Assembly (NCBI RefSeq): GCF_026342835.1
Contig: NZ_JAPEMI010000001.1
Coordinates: 7,570,501 to 7,634,500, forward strand
DNA from: Streptomyces sp. NBC_00154
GTDB taxonomy: Bacteria > Actinomycetota > Actinomycetes > Streptomycetales > Streptomycetaceae
DNA: 64,000 bases
Direction: 5' to 3'
Program-made: the position numbers and the translations under genes
Shown: positions 8,913 to 18,258 of the stretch, piece by piece
How the letters are laid out: each line of letters begins with the position of its first letter
How positions within the stretch are numbered: position 1 is the first letter of the stretch
Notes under the pieces: generated by a model
Databases searched by the model: none
What the model saw: only the letters and a program-made list of their open reading frames with translations
Told to the model about the DNA's origin: nothing

Positions 8913-9415
8913 CTAGGCCTGTGTGCGCTTCGGCAGCCGCCAGTTCGGTCGCGGAAAGTGGCAGGTGTATCCGGCTGGATAATTCTGCAGGTAGTTCTGG
9001 TGCTCCGGATCGGCTTCCCAGAACGTGCCGGCCGGCACGACCTCGGTGGCCACAGTGCTGGGCCACAGTCCGGAGGCGTTCACATCGGCGATAGTGTCTT
9101 GAGCGATGTGGTACTGCTCGTCATCAATGTAGAAGATGGCGGAACGATACTCGGGGCCGATGTCACCTCCTTGCCGGTTCCTCGTGGTCGGGTCGTGGAT
9201 CTGGAAGAAATACTCAAGTATCGATCGATAGTCGGTTGTTGCAGGGTCGAAAATGATTTCTACTGCCTCGGCGAAGCTTTCGTGATTTCGGTAGGTCGCG
9301 TGGCCGCCGCTGTAGCCCACCCGGGTTCTCAGAACACCGGGGAGTGTGCGCAGCAGCTCCTGCATCCCCAGAAGCAGCCGCCCGCCAGAAGTGCCTTCTG
9401 TGGATCGTTGCTCAT
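8913..9415 (-). pseudogene. msrA: Peptide-methionine (S)-S-oxide reductase MsrA, frameshifted at the active site
   Basis: From ATG at 9415 (AAAGGCGAGC upstream) the frame reads MSNDPQKALLAGGCFWG, containing the catalytic GCFWG, then runs out of frame. One frame over, it continues perfectly with MQELLRTLPGVLRTRVGYSG through RNQGG-like RNRQGGDIGPEYRSA to the end at 8913. Adding one base to the four-G run at 9366-9369 restores GCFWGMQEL and a 167-residue MsrA. MsrA reduces the S epimer of methionine sulfoxide. As it stands the gene cannot give a full enzyme, unless the missing base is a sequencing error or ribosomes slip. Confidence 0.9.
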
Positions 9416-9559
9416 TGCGCTCGCCTTTCTCATCCACCCTCAGACGGGCGAAAGTCAATTCCTGTGCGGCCTCTCATGATGGATCCGGACCGGCGTGGAG
9501 GGGATCGGTCGGCTGACTGTGCTTCAGAGCGGGAGATGTCGGGCTTCCTAGGTCAATTG

Positions 9560-9880
9560 ACGAGTCGGTCGCTGGCCGGACGTCTCAGTCATGGGTGTGC
9601 CTCGGCGGGCGCAGGCCTCCTGCAGCACTACAGGTGATCGGGCGCCTGTCGGAGAAGGAAGCTGGGCTGTCTGTCGGGCGATCGTGCGTCGATCGTCTGA
9701 AACGAAGCGTCGCAGAGTCAGTACCTCCCGGTCACCATGGCGGCGCCGGCCACCGCACTGAGGGCGCGAGGGAGCCTCGGGCACCACTCGCTGGAACAAT
9801 TCCCACAACTCGTCCGGCACCAGCCGCCAACGATTCCTACGGGCTGTCGCGCCTACGGCTTGCTTGAGCAGTCGGTCTTG
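9560..9880 (-). pseudogene. IS5-family transposase N-terminal relic
   Basis: The minus strand reads RWRLVPDELWELFQRVVPEA and then GGGRRRHGDREVLTL, the opening of IS5-type transposases with the DUF4096-like N-terminal domain. After that the frame is lost and no catalytic domain follows. It points the same way as the relic at 0.6-1.1 kb but has different parts, so it is a separate insertion or a separated piece. Confidence 0.55.
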
Positions 9881-9882
9881 GT

Positions 9883-10113
9883 CTAGGTCGCTGGAAGCAC
9901 GACCTCCATCTCATCGCCGCCGACACCTCGGATGGCCTGAAGCGTCAGGTCGTTCACGCATCGCCTGCTGTGGAAGTCGTAGTGGTTGCTGTCCGTGGCG
10001 AAGGCACGGGCACCGGGCGGCAGATCACCAGAGGTCGAGGACAGGTACTCCAGGTAGGGGTCCAAGACCCCTGCAAGGTCACCGACCTGCGCATCGAGAT
10101 TGACGTACTCCAT
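9883..10113 (-). CDS. Hypothetical protein, possibly a fragment
   Basis: A 76-residue frame from ATG at 10113 with protein-like composition (MEYVNLDAQVGDLAGVLDPY; the last residues are EMEVVLPAT). Acidic and hydrophobic residues alternate as in a folded small domain, but no family was recognised and no strong ribosome binding site is present. The frame stays open upstream with unlikely residues, and the stop abuts the IS5 relic. It may be a short gene or the 3' end of a broken one. Confidence 0.3.
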   Translation of the reverse strand: MEYVNLDAQVGDLAGVLDPYLEYLSSTSGDLPPGARAFATDSNHYDFHSRRCVNDLTLQAIRGVGGDEMEVVLPAT

Positions 10114-10648
10114 CGGTCTTTGCCGCGCTCGTGGCTTTCTGCTGGCCGACGAATCGTCGCACGACTCCTCGCAACCTTGGCCAGAGCTCCACACACTGAT
10201 GAATGGTCTCGGATCGCGGTGGGACTCGGCGTCCGAATTGTTGTGGCAGCGCCGGGCAGCTATGTCCAGCGGATGAGGTCGGCCGGCTCGACTTCACACC
10301 GCAGACTCACCAAATGAGACGACGTCTCAGGGCTGTTGCCCGCCTCCGACGATCTTGTGCTGCCGATCAGCGCCCGCGGTGGCGTGTGGCCGTCCAGCAA
10401 CGGCGGTCAGATTACCTAAGAATGACGGCGCCATCCCTCCAGGAAATAGGTCATTTGGCAGATAAGCGAGGCGGTGGGCGTAGCTCATCATGGGATGGCG
10501 TCGAAAACGGAAACGGCTGCACGGACAAGCCGACGCTATGACGCCATGCATTCCAGGCTTGGCCGCCCAGGCGCGTATGAGATAGCCCTCAGCGTTCAGG
10601 GCGCGACGATTTTCTCTCCGAAATGGGACATGGAAAGGGCGTAACCCC
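10114..10648. other. stretch without a recognisable gene
   Basis: No frame on either strand is convincing. The right end carries an AAAGGG ribosome binding site for the small peptide gene at 10649, and the upstream sequence is locally less GC-rich, as expected for a promoter region. No clear promoter hexamers could be assigned. Confidence 0.45.
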
Positions 10649-10747
10649 ATGGAATCGACCTCGAAAAGGACAAGACGGTGGACGATAGTCATCGCCGTGA
10701 TGGCAGTGGCCATGGGCGGCATTGCGATCTCCAGCTTCCCGGAGTGA
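10649..10747 (+). CDS. 32-residue single-span membrane peptide
   Basis: ATG at 10649 follows GGAAAGGGC and opens a 32-codon frame: a basic start (ESTSKRTRRW), then a hydrophobic segment (TIVIAVMAVAMGGIAI) and a short SSFPE tail before TGA. It looks like a one-span membrane peptide. It lies 20 bp upstream of the GtrA-like gene on the same strand and probably shares its transcript. It is too short for family assignment; the ribosome binding site and the membrane span are the case for it. Confidence 0.5.
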   Translation: MESTSKRTRRWTIVIAVMAVAMGGIAISSFPE

Positions 10748-10767
10748 ATGATCAAAGGGGGCGGCTC

Positions 10768-11292
10768 ATGGAGACAGCGCGGAGACAGCAGCAGGGGGCA
10801 CCCGGCACCTTCACCGCGTTCGCCCGCTTCGTGCTCTGTGGCGGCGGAGTGGGGCTCGCCTCCAGCTTTGCCGTTGCGGCCCTCGTTTCCTGGATTGCCT
10901 GGGGCCTGGCCAATGCCCTGGTCACCGCAGTTTCCACGCTTTTCGCCACCGAGCTGCACGCCCGCTTCACCTTCGGCGCGGGCGGCCGCGCGACCGGGCG
11001 CCAGCATGCGCAGTCCGGCGGGTTTGCAGCGGCCGCGTATGCGGTGACCTGTGTGGCGATGTTTGTCCTGCAGCAACTGGTGGCGGCCCCCAGCGCGGCG
11101 CTCGAGCAGGGCGTCTACCTGTTCGCCTCCGCACTCGCCGGTGTCGCACGGTTCGCGGTGCTGCGCCTCGTCGTCTTCGCGCGGAACCGCTCGCAGGTAG
11201 CGGCCGCCGACCGCACCACCCGTCTCGTGCAAGCGACCGTGGCCAGCGACGCCGCACCCGCCGATCCCGTGGCGCTCGACCGCGCCGCCTGA
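10768..11292 (+). CDS. GtrA-like integral membrane protein
   Basis: 174 residues from ATG at 10768 with AAAGGGGGC just upstream. Four hydrophobic spans are visible, and the RFVLCGGGVGLASSF and LANALVTAVSTLFATELHAR regions match the GtrA-like fold (family usually 120-170 residues), whose members take part in moving or flipping polyprenyl-linked sugars across the membrane. The tail is charged and probably cytoplasmic. It follows the 32-residue peptide gene. No glycosyltransferase is adjacent, because relaxase debris follows immediately. Confidence 0.7.
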   Translation: METARRQQQGAPGTFTAFARFVLCGGGVGLASSFAVAALVSWIAWGLANALVTAVSTLFATELHARFTFGAGGRATGRQHAQSGGFAAAAYAVTCVAMFVLQQLVAAPSAALEQGVYLFASALAGVARFAVLRLVVFARNRSQVAAADRTTRLVQATVASDAAPADPVALDRAA

Positions 11293-11379
11293 CCTTCCTT
11301 CGGGCGGCGGGCTGCGCGCCATGCAAAGGCGGACAGATCCCGCACAGGACAGGCGACCTCGCCGTGGGCCGACGTCAAC

Positions 11380-12360
11380 GGGGCCATCGGCCGCTGCTCC
11401 ACGATCACGTGGTGCTGTCGGTCAAGGTCCGCTGCCAGGACGACCGGAGGGGCACCCTGCACACCCACCCGTCCCTCGAGTGCGCCGTCGCTCTCTCAGA
11501 GCTCTACAACCAACCCCTCCTGGAAGAGATCTGTCGCGCGCTCGATCTGGCGACCGTGCCCCGCTACCCGACCGCCGGACAGCGGCCGTGATGGAACTCG
11601 CGGGGATCCCCGAGAAGCTCATCGCCTGGGCCGTCACCCGCAACACCGCGACCATGCAGCGCCTGGCAGAACTCGCCGACCAGTACCAGGAACGCACCCG
11701 CCAGCCCCTCACCACCAAAATCCGGCACCGGATGATGGCACGCGCCTCCCACGAGACCCGGCCCGCCAAGAAGAAGACCAGTCAGCCCCTACCCGCGTTG
11801 CGGGCACGCTGGCGGGACGGCGCCGTTGTCCGCGCCGGCGAGGCGGTCGTCGATAACCTCCTGAGCCTGGTCCGCCTCGCTGCCACAGTGATCCGCTCCA
11901 CCGTCCGCACCGTCGTTGATGTCGCGGCCGCAGCTCTGGAGATCACCGCGATCGTCTCGGTCCACCACGGCGGCCGCTTCCGCCACCTGCTGGCCGAAGC
12001 CCGCCGCTACCTCACCCTCACCCTCCACGGACACCCCGCCCCATACCGATACCGCCATCACGGCGGCCGCCATCCGCGACCACTGCATCCCTGGCGACCC
12101 GCCGAACCCGGACAGGCCGATGCCGCTCGCGAACCGCACCTTCACCCCGGCCTGGGCACCCAAATCGCCCCGCAGTCCGAGCACACCCGCCGCCCACCGG
12201 ATCCACCACCGTGCCCGCGCCGAAGCCGCGCGGCGCGCCGTCCTTGCTCCGCCGAAGCGCAACAGAGGCTGCCTGTACGGCAGCAAGAGCACACCCTGCA
12301 GGCGGACTCACAGCAACTGCTGCCTCCTACCCCGGGCCAGGCACCCGGCGGGTGAAGCCA
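11380..12360 (+). pseudogene. TrwC/MobF-type relaxase relic 1
   Basis: Plus-strand pieces read HDHVVLSVKVRCQDDRRGTL, CAVALSELYNQPLLEEICRA and, after a one-base loss at about 11590, VMELAGIPEKLIAWAVTRNT and KIRHRMMARASHETRPAKKK. This is the middle of the TrwC-type relaxases of actinobacterial conjugative elements, including the ELYN...EVC and VMEIAG motifs. The catalytic N-terminus (tyrosines and HUH) and the helicase part are missing and the end decays into other frames. A second relaxase relic lies at 22.8-23.4 kb. Confidence 0.7.
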
Positions 12361-12568
12361 GTGAACCGCACCAGGGGCCACAAGCTGCGACCGACGCCAC
12401 CCCGCTCCTCTGGTCCCGCAAAATGCCCTGGCTGGACGGCGAGAAGGTAGCAGACATCGTGATCGAGAAAATGAGGGAGAAGCAGCGCGAAATCCTCAGG
12501 AAGAAACTGATCGCCGCACTCCCGGTCGCGTCAGTATCCCGGCGCACGGCAATGTCCGCTGGGTCGGT

Positions 12569-13615
12569 GGCAACCAGCAGACGCAGAGCTGCGTCGACAG
12601 CGCGACCCGCAAACAACTCGACCCGTACGTCGCCCCCAGAGCCAGCCTCTATCTGGGCAACCTGAGACAGCAACCGGCAGGTTTCGACCTCTCGCCCGCC
12701 AACAAGGCCAAGATCGTCGGCGTCACGGGGCTCGTTCTGGCCGTCACCGTCGCCATGACCACAGTCGTCGCGATCCGCCTCGTCCGTCCCCTGCGAGCGC
12801 TGACGGCCGCGGCCCAACAGCCACCGCAGCAGCACGCGCGCGTTGCCGTCACCACCAAGGACGAGACCGGATACCTGGCGGCGGCCTTCAACGATCTCAC
12901 CGCTCGCCGCGAACAGATGGAATCCCAGCGCAAGGCCATGGTCAGCGACATCGCCCACGAGCTGCGGACCCCGCTGACCAATATTCGCGGCTGGCTGGAA
13001 GTCACCCGCGACGGGTTGCTCGACCCGGACCCGGGCCTCATCGCTTCGCTGCACGACGAGGCACTACTGCTGCAGCACATCATCGACGATCTGCAGGACC
13101 TCGCCGCCGTCGACGCCGGCACCCTGAGGCTGCATCGCGAGCCGGTTGGCGTGGACGAACTCGTCGCCCAGGTGGTAACGGCTCACAGCACTCGCGCCGA
13201 GGCCTCGGGCATCCGCCTGCTTACCCGCACCGACCCCGGCCTCTGGCTGGACGCCGACCCTGTGAGGATGCGCCAGGCTCTGGGCAATCTCGTCGCCAAC
13301 GCGCTCCGGCACACGCCCACGGACGGCACGGTCACGGTCATCGCCCAGCTGGCCGGCGACCTTGCCGTCCTCACGGTGGAGGACACGGGCGACGGCATTG
13401 CCCCCGAGGACCTACCCCAAGTCTTCGAGCGTTTCTGGCGAGCCGAGAAGTCCCGCAGCAGACGCACCGGTGGCAGCGGACTGGGCCTGTCCATCGTCCG
13501 CCAGTTCGTCGAGGCGCACGGTGGAACCGTCACCGCCGACAGCGAGCCCGGCACCGGGGCGGTGTTCACCGTCCGCCTTCCCCGCAGACCAGATCCGGAC
13601 AGTCCGTCGCAATGA
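12569..13615 (+). pseudogene. 5'-truncated sensor histidine kinase, paralogue of the kinase at 59-61 kb
   Basis: In one frame the segment reads QSCVDSATRKQLDPYVAPRA (end of a sensor domain), GFDLSPANKAKIVGV and a membrane span, a HAMP domain (RLVRPLRALTAAAQQ), the phospho-acceptor box SDIAHELRTPLTNIRGW, and an ATPase domain with N (NLVANALRHTP), G1 (DTGDGIA) and G2 (GGSGLGLSIV) boxes. It follows the intact kinase at 59055-61061 almost residue for residue. The first roughly 300 residues, including the first membrane span, are absent and no start codon is placed for them. A soluble kinase core could still be made from ATG at 12755. The response-regulator partner is missing. Confidence 0.85.
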
Positions 13616-14068
13616 AGTGCGTTGAACGTGCTCCTACGCGGAGCAGCCACGAGCCCCCGGCCGTGATACGAGGAGCGTCGAGCTCGCCGAAGCGGACCGT
13701 ATCGGTGCCGGCCGTCTTGCCGCCGGCGACAGCGCCGAAGCGGCCGCGGCAACGGCCTCCTGGCTCGGCTACCGGGTGCAGAAGTTGTCCGGGACTGATC
13801 TCGTGCTCCGGCCGCCCGGCAGCGGTCTCGGGCATGACGGCTCTGCACGTACGGGCCGCCTCGCTGGTCGCAGCGGCTCAAGATCGAGACCGGGAGGGCG
13901 GGCCTGTGGACAGAGTCCGGTGCCGGGCGAGGAGAAATCTGCTCCGGGCTGTCCTCCGACAATGACCTTGGACCGTTTGCCATCGAAGTCGGACCGGCTG
14001 TGACGGGCGGGTCAGGCTCCGGAGAGTTCTGATCGAGACGGTCGAGGCCCAGGCCTTGGCCCGGGGAC
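13616..14068. other. stretch without a recognisable gene
   Basis: Downstream of the kinase relic and of the convergent marR gene. One plus-strand frame contains VELAEADRIGAGRLAAGDSA and RVQKLSGTDLVLRPPG, which look protein-like, but there is no start, ribosome binding site or recognised family. No T-rich terminator was seen between the two converging genes. Confidence 0.45.
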
Positions 14069-14569
14069 CTACGTGTTGTCCTCGGTATCCGCCGGCTTCG
14101 GCAGCAGGCTGTGCATCAGCGCGCAGTCGTGCGGGCCCTCCAGGCCCTTGATGGCTCGGGTGACGGCTTCGGCCAGCGCGCTGGATGCTTCTCGGAGGAG
14201 CTGCCGTGCCTTGTCGGTGAGCGTCACCTGGATGCCCCGCCGGTCGCCGCAGGCGGTACTGCGGGTGATCAGTCCGGCGTGCTGGAGGCAGGCGACCTGG
14301 TAGGTGAGCCGGGTCTTGGGGCGGCCGAGGCGTTCGGCGATCTGCGTCATGCGCAGGCCGGTGGGGGGCCCGTCGGCCAGGAGGCACAGCACGAGGAACT
14401 CGTCGTGGGAGACCCCGAGCGTCTCCTTCACGCGGGAACGCAGCTGCTGCTCGATCGCGCCGGCCGCGGCCAGCAGCCCCATCCAGGCCCGCAGTTCGGG
14501 CGGCAGCAACGCGGACTCGCCGGTCGCGTCACGTCCGGGCAGGTCGTCGGGGACGGGGAGGGTGGCCAT
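14069..14569 (-). CDS. MarR-family transcriptional regulator
   Basis: 166 residues with a winged helix-turn-helix: helices around LGVSHDEFLVLCLLADGP, recognition region MTQIAERLGRPKTRLTYQVA, and wing RSTACGDRRGIQVTLTDKAR. MarR proteins bind DNA as dimers and usually repress themselves and a divergent neighbour until a small molecule or an oxidant releases them. A single cysteine in the wing and another near the C-terminus could allow redox control, which is inference. The divergent yceI-like gene and a 30-bp palindrome in the gap are the probable targets. An ATG start with GGGGAGGGTGGCC-like sequence within codon 1 context leaves the exact start slightly open. Confidence 0.9.
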   Translation of the reverse strand: MATLPVPDDLPGRDATGESALLPPELRAWMGLLAAAGAIEQQLRSRVKETLGVSHDEFLVLCLLADGPPTGLRMTQIAERLGRPKTRLTYQVACLQHAGLITRSTACGDRRGIQVTLTDKARQLLREASSALAEAVTRAIKGLEGPHDCALMHSLLPKPADTEDNT

Positions 14570-14588
14570 GGTGCCCCAGTCTACCTGT

Positions 14589-14644
14589 TGTTCAAATTTG
14601 GAGTATCGGCTAGCCTCCAGTCATCCAAATTTGGATGACTGGAG
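14589..14644. promoter_or_regulatory. Operator region with a perfect 30-bp palindrome (marR/yceI)
   Basis: Positions 14615-14644 are a perfect inverted repeat with 15-base half TTTGGATGACTGGAG; its core is CCAAATTTGG. A second, partial site TTCAAATTTGGA lies 13 bp to the left (14591-14602). Both lie between the divergent marR and yceI starts. CAAATTTG-type palindromes are typical MarR operators, so these are probably two operator sites for the neighbouring regulator. The left site sits close to marR and would give autorepression. Confidence 0.8.
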
Positions 14645-14704
14645 CGGAGGCATCGCGCCCCGCCTCCCTTCCACTCACCTCAGGCATCCCATCAGGAGGA
14701 CCGC

Positions 14705-15220
14705 ATGTCCATGGCAGTCGAAACCGGCACCTGGCAGCTCGACCCCGCCCGTTCCACAGTCGGCGTCCGGCACAAGACGATGTGGGGCATGGTCACCGTG
14801 AAGGGCACCTTCACCGGTCTCACGGGTGGGGGTGAGGTCGGCCCCGACGGTTCCGCCAGCGGTTCGATCACCCTGGACGCCACCTCCCTGGACACCAAGA
14901 ACGCCAAGCGCGACACGCACCTGCGGTCCGCCGACTTCTTCGACGCGGACCGGCACCCCGAGCTCACCTTCGCCGTGCGCAGCGCGACTCCCGGGGACGA
15001 CAAGACGGTCCAGGTCGCCGGTCAGCTGACCGCGCGGGGCATCAGCCGTCCACACTCCTTCACCGCGCACCTCACCGAGGCGAGCGCCGACGCGGTCACA
15101 CTCACGACGGAGTTCACCGTGGACCGGGAACAGTTCAGCATGGGCTGGAACCAGCTGGGCATGATCCGCGGCCTCACCACCGTCACCGCATCCCTCCGCT
15201 TCGTCCGCGCGACGTCCTGA
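14705..15220 (+). CDS. YceI-family protein
   Basis: 171 residues with the YceI lipocalin-like beta barrel: GTWQLDPARSTVGVRHKTMW at the start and the paired strands GSITLDATSLDTKNAKRDTH and SADFFDADRHPELTF. The family binds polyisoprenoid-type lipids in its barrel and is often induced by acid, oxidative or solvent stress. There is no signal peptide, as in many actinobacterial members. The start has AGGAGGACC seven bases upstream. It is transcribed divergently from marR across the 30-bp palindrome, so its expression is probably repressed by that regulator. Confidence 0.9.
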   Translation: MSMAVETGTWQLDPARSTVGVRHKTMWGMVTVKGTFTGLTGGGEVGPDGSASGSITLDATSLDTKNAKRDTHLRSADFFDADRHPELTFAVRSATPGDDKTVQVAGQLTARGISRPHSFTAHLTEASADAVTLTTEFTVDREQFSMGWNQLGMIRGLTTVTASLRFVRATS

Positions 15221-15713
15221 GAGGGTCCCGCCTGGCCGAGGCACTGCTGTCGGCGTATCAAGTCGGCCCGTCAGGTCGGCGTGCTACATCGGCGTGTCAT
15301 GTCGGCAGGCCGAGGATGCGCGAGGACGCGGCCGCCCGTCGGCCAGGGGCGCGATTCACCCGGTGAGGGTGCCGTTCCCACTGCACCCCACGCCTGCGGA
15401 GCACCCCGGTGGTCGGGCGCCGCCGGGACGCGGGCTGGGCAGCCGAAACCGTCCCGCCCAGGCAGGGGGCGACACGATGAATTGAGGCGTTGTCACTTGT
15501 TGGGTGCGCAGGTCCGTGACGGCGCGTTGGGTGTGGCGGAGGCTGGGCTTCGGGTCGGTGTTCAGGCCGTGGTGGAGCGGCCGGCGACGCCGGTGATCCG
15601 GTCCCGGACGGCGAAGTGGATGATCATCTCGGCTCGGTAGCCGGAGGCGCGCATCCCACGAGCCGCAGGGGCCCACCCGGCCCCGGAGCCGGACAGCCCT
15701 TTGCCGGTCGGTC
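15221..15713. other. stretch without a recognisable gene
   Basis: Lies between yceI and the convergent ArsR-type relic. No frame shows a motif or a ribosome binding site. The right part is the former C-terminal or downstream region of the relic. Confidence 0.45.
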
Positions 15714-16431
15714 TCAGCCGAGAGGGGCCGGGGGCTCGCCGTCCAGCAGGGCCCGGCCGAGTGGAGTGAGGCTGTGCAGGACCGCGGTGCCGATCCGGGT
15801 CGTGCGCACCAGCCCCGCGTTGCGCAGCACGGTGGCGTGCTGGCTGGCCGCGGCCAGGGAGGCGCCGACGCGTTCGGCGAGCGCGGTGGTCGTCGCCGGA
15901 TCGCGCACACCGGCGAGGACCGCGGCGCGGGTCCGTCCGAGCAGCGGCCCGAGCACCTCGGGCGGGCCGGCCGGTGCGTCGGGGAGATGCATCGGGTAGG
16001 CGAGCACGGTCGACTCCTCGAGCCGGTACATGATCATGGGGCCCGTCGCGAACCAGGACGGCATGAGCAGCAGTCCCCGGCCGCACAGCGGGATGTCGTA
16101 CGAGGAGCGCGACGGCAGGTGCAGGGTCGACGGGTCCCAGAGCCAGGTGGGGCTGAGAGTGGTCAGCAGGGCGTCGACGCCCCCGCGCAGCAGCATCTCG
16201 GCCCGTAGGACGCGATCGGCGGTGGCGTCGGTGCGGACCTGCGGCCACGCGTTCGGCCAGGCTGCCGTTCACCCGGCGTCGCCACTGGTCGACGGCGGGC
16301 CGCGCGCGGCCCTGGGCGGTCGTTCCGGTGCGCAGGCCGCGGACGCTGAGGGCCGCCTCGAACAGGGCGTTGGGTGCGGGGGCGAGGGTGATCCGGCGCA
16401 GGTCGGCGGCGTCGAGGTGTAAGCGAATCAC
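15714..16431 (-). pseudogene. ArsR-type winged-helix regulator with an internal deletion
   Basis: The N-terminus MIRLHLDAADLRRITLAPAP and FEAALSVRGLRTGT is present from 16431. About 80 codons later the frame is lost, and the C-terminal half continues in another frame with MLLRGGVDALLTTLSPTWLW, SSYDIPLCGRGLLLMPSWFA and a helix-turn-helix (VGASLAAASQHATVLRNAGL). Full-length relatives of this Streptomyces family have about 320-330 residues, so a middle section is deleted. A shortened 160-residue protein from ATG at 16196 would still hold the DNA-binding part. The left end of a tnpB element lies 110 bp upstream. Confidence 0.75.
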
Positions 16432-17005
16432 GTCGACCGATTATCGTCCGGGCGAAGCCTTTCGCCCAGACGTGAAAGGCCATGCGATCGCGGGGCACCC
16501 TGGGCAGGCTCTCGAGCGTCCCCGTGCGGCGGGGCCCGCCCATCCCTGATCTTCGCAGGGAATCCCGGCCTTCAGGCCGGGCGGGAATGCGATCCTTGGC
16601 CCGGAGGCGCGGAGCGCCCTGCGTTGTCAGTGGCGCCAGCTATGTTGACCGTACTGACCGCAAAGGGGGGTGGGTTGGATGATTCGTGCGTACAAGTTTC
16701 TGATGCGGCCCACCGCCCGGCAGTCGGTCGCGCTCGGTGAGATGCTGCGCGATCATTGCTCCCTGTACAACGGGGCGTTAGAGGAACGGCGCGATGCCTA
16801 CCGTCATCCCTCGAAGACGAGCATCAGGTACGGGCAGCAGTCCGCCCAGCTCAAGGACATCAGGGCGTTCGATCCGGAGCGTCAGGGGCGTTGGTCGTTC
16901 TCCTCGCAGCAGGCCACGCTGCGCCGTCTGGACAAGGCCTTCGTCGCGTTCTTCCTGAACCGCCCCGGGTTCGATGGAGACTCGATTTCGTGAAAGGATC
17001 GAGTC

Positions 17006-17332
17006 ATGGCACGACCTTCCCGTTACCCGCTTGAGCTCCGCCGTCGTGCGGTGCGCATGGTCGCCGAGGTGCGCGACGGCTATCCGACCGAGACGGCTGC
17101 TCTCCAGGCGGTTGCCGAGAGGCTCGGCATCGGTTCCCGTGAGACGCTGCGGAACTGGCTGAAGCAGCACGAGATCGACGCGGGCCAGCGCCCGGGGACG
17201 ACTTCGGAGGAGTCCGCCCAGCTCAAGGCGTTGAAGAAGGAGAACGCCGAACTCAAGCGGGCGAACGAGATCCTGAAGGCCGCGGCGAGTTTCTTCGCGG
17301 CCGAGCTCGACCGGCCACTCACACGCTCGTAG
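17006..17332 (+). CDS. IS3-family transposase OrfA
   Basis: 108 residues: an N-terminal helix-turn-helix of the IS3 OrfA type (YPLELRRRAVRMVAEVRDGY, GIGSRETLRNWLKQHE) that binds the element ends, and a leucine-zipper-like stretch (QLKALKKENAELKRANEIL) for dimerisation with the fusion protein. ATG has GAAAGGATCGAG upstream. The stop at 17330-17332 lies inside the start of orfB. OrfA alone usually limits transposition. Confidence 0.95.
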   Translation: MARPSRYPLELRRRAVRMVAEVRDGYPTETAALQAVAERLGIGSRETLRNWLKQHEIDAGQRPGTTSEESAQLKALKKENAELKRANEILKAAASFFAAELDRPLTRS

Positions 17333-18258
17333 CGTTCATCGACGAGCACCGGGCCCGCTTCGGCGGCGTCGAGCCGATCTGCAGGACGCTCACCGAGCAC
17401 GACTGCAAGATCGCCCCCTCCACCTATTACGCCCATAACAAACGCCTGGCCGAGCCCTCGGCCCGCAGTCTGCGCGACGAGGAACTCAAGCCGGTCATCC
17501 GCGAGGTGTTCGCCACCAACTACCGCGTCTACGGGGCCAGAAAGATCTGGCGCGAGCTGAACCGGCAAGGCCACGAGGTGGCCCGCTGCACCGTCGAACG
17601 CCTCATGCGCGAACTCGGCATCACCGGCGTGGTCCGCGGCAAGCGGGTGATCACCACGGTCCCCGGCGGGCAAGTCGAGCGGGCCCCGGACCTGGTGGAC
17701 CGGAACTTCGTCGCCGCCGCACCGAACCGCTGCTGGGTCGCCGACTTCACGCACGTCAAGACCTGGTCCGGCGTCGTCTACATCGCGTTCGTCGTCGACA
17801 CCTTCTCCCGCCGCATCGTCGGCTGGTCGGTCGCCACCACCAAGGAGACCCAGCTCGTCCTGGACGCCCTGGAGATGGCCCTTTGGCAACGCGACCGCGA
17901 CCAAATCCCCTACACAAAAGGCGAGTTGATACATCACTCGGATGCCGGCTCGCAATACACGAGCTTCAAGCTTGCCGAGCACCTTCACGCCGCCGGCCTC
18001 GCGGCGAGCATCGGATCGGTCGGAGATGCGTACGACAACGCCCTGATGGAGTCCGCGATCGGGCTCTACAAAACCGAGCTGATCAGGCCCGGTCGTCCAT
18101 GGAAGACGCTCTCCCAGGTCGAACTCGCCACCGCCGAGTGGATCGACTGGTACTGCCACCGCCGGCTCCACGGTGAAATAGGGCACATCCCGCCCGTCGA
18201 GTACGAGACCAACTACTACCTGACCGCCACGAAACCCCAGGTCACAACCACAATCTGA
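17326..18258 (+). CDS. IS3-family transposase OrfB (DDE integrase domain)
   Basis: Open in the -1 frame relative to orfA, with no ATG, GTG or TTG before 17506, so it is most likely made as an OrfAB fusion by -1 ribosomal frameshifting near the end of orfA. It reads VAFIDEHRARFGGVEPI, then the HTH_21 region, then the rve core with D in CWVADFTHVKTW, D in IHHSDAGSQYTS and E in DAYDNALMESAIGL: the complete DDE triad. It catalyses excision and insertion of the IS. About 310 residues, normal for the IS3 group. Confidence 0.93.
   Translation, partial: LVAFIDEHRARFGGVEPICRTLTEHDCKIAPSTYYAHNKRLAEPSARSLRDEELKPVIREVFATNYRVYGARKIWRELNRQGHEVARCTVERLMRELGITGVVRGKRVITTVPGGQVERAPDLVDRNFVAAAPNRCWVADFTHVKTWSGVVYIAFVVDTFSRRIVGWSVATTKETQLVLDALEMALWQRDRDQIPYTKGELIHHSDAGSQYTSFKLAEHLHAAGLAASIGSVGDAYDNALMESAIGLYKTELIRPGRPWKTLSQVELATAEWIDWYCHRRLHGEIGHIPPVEYETNYYLTATKPQVTTTI

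Noticed and set aside
10327..11322. A 331-residue minus-strand open frame over the GtrA-like gene
   Set aside because: Antisense to a gene with a good ribosome binding site and membrane spans; its own residues are Gly/Arg/Ala-rich without motifs, as expected of a GC-driven shadow frame.
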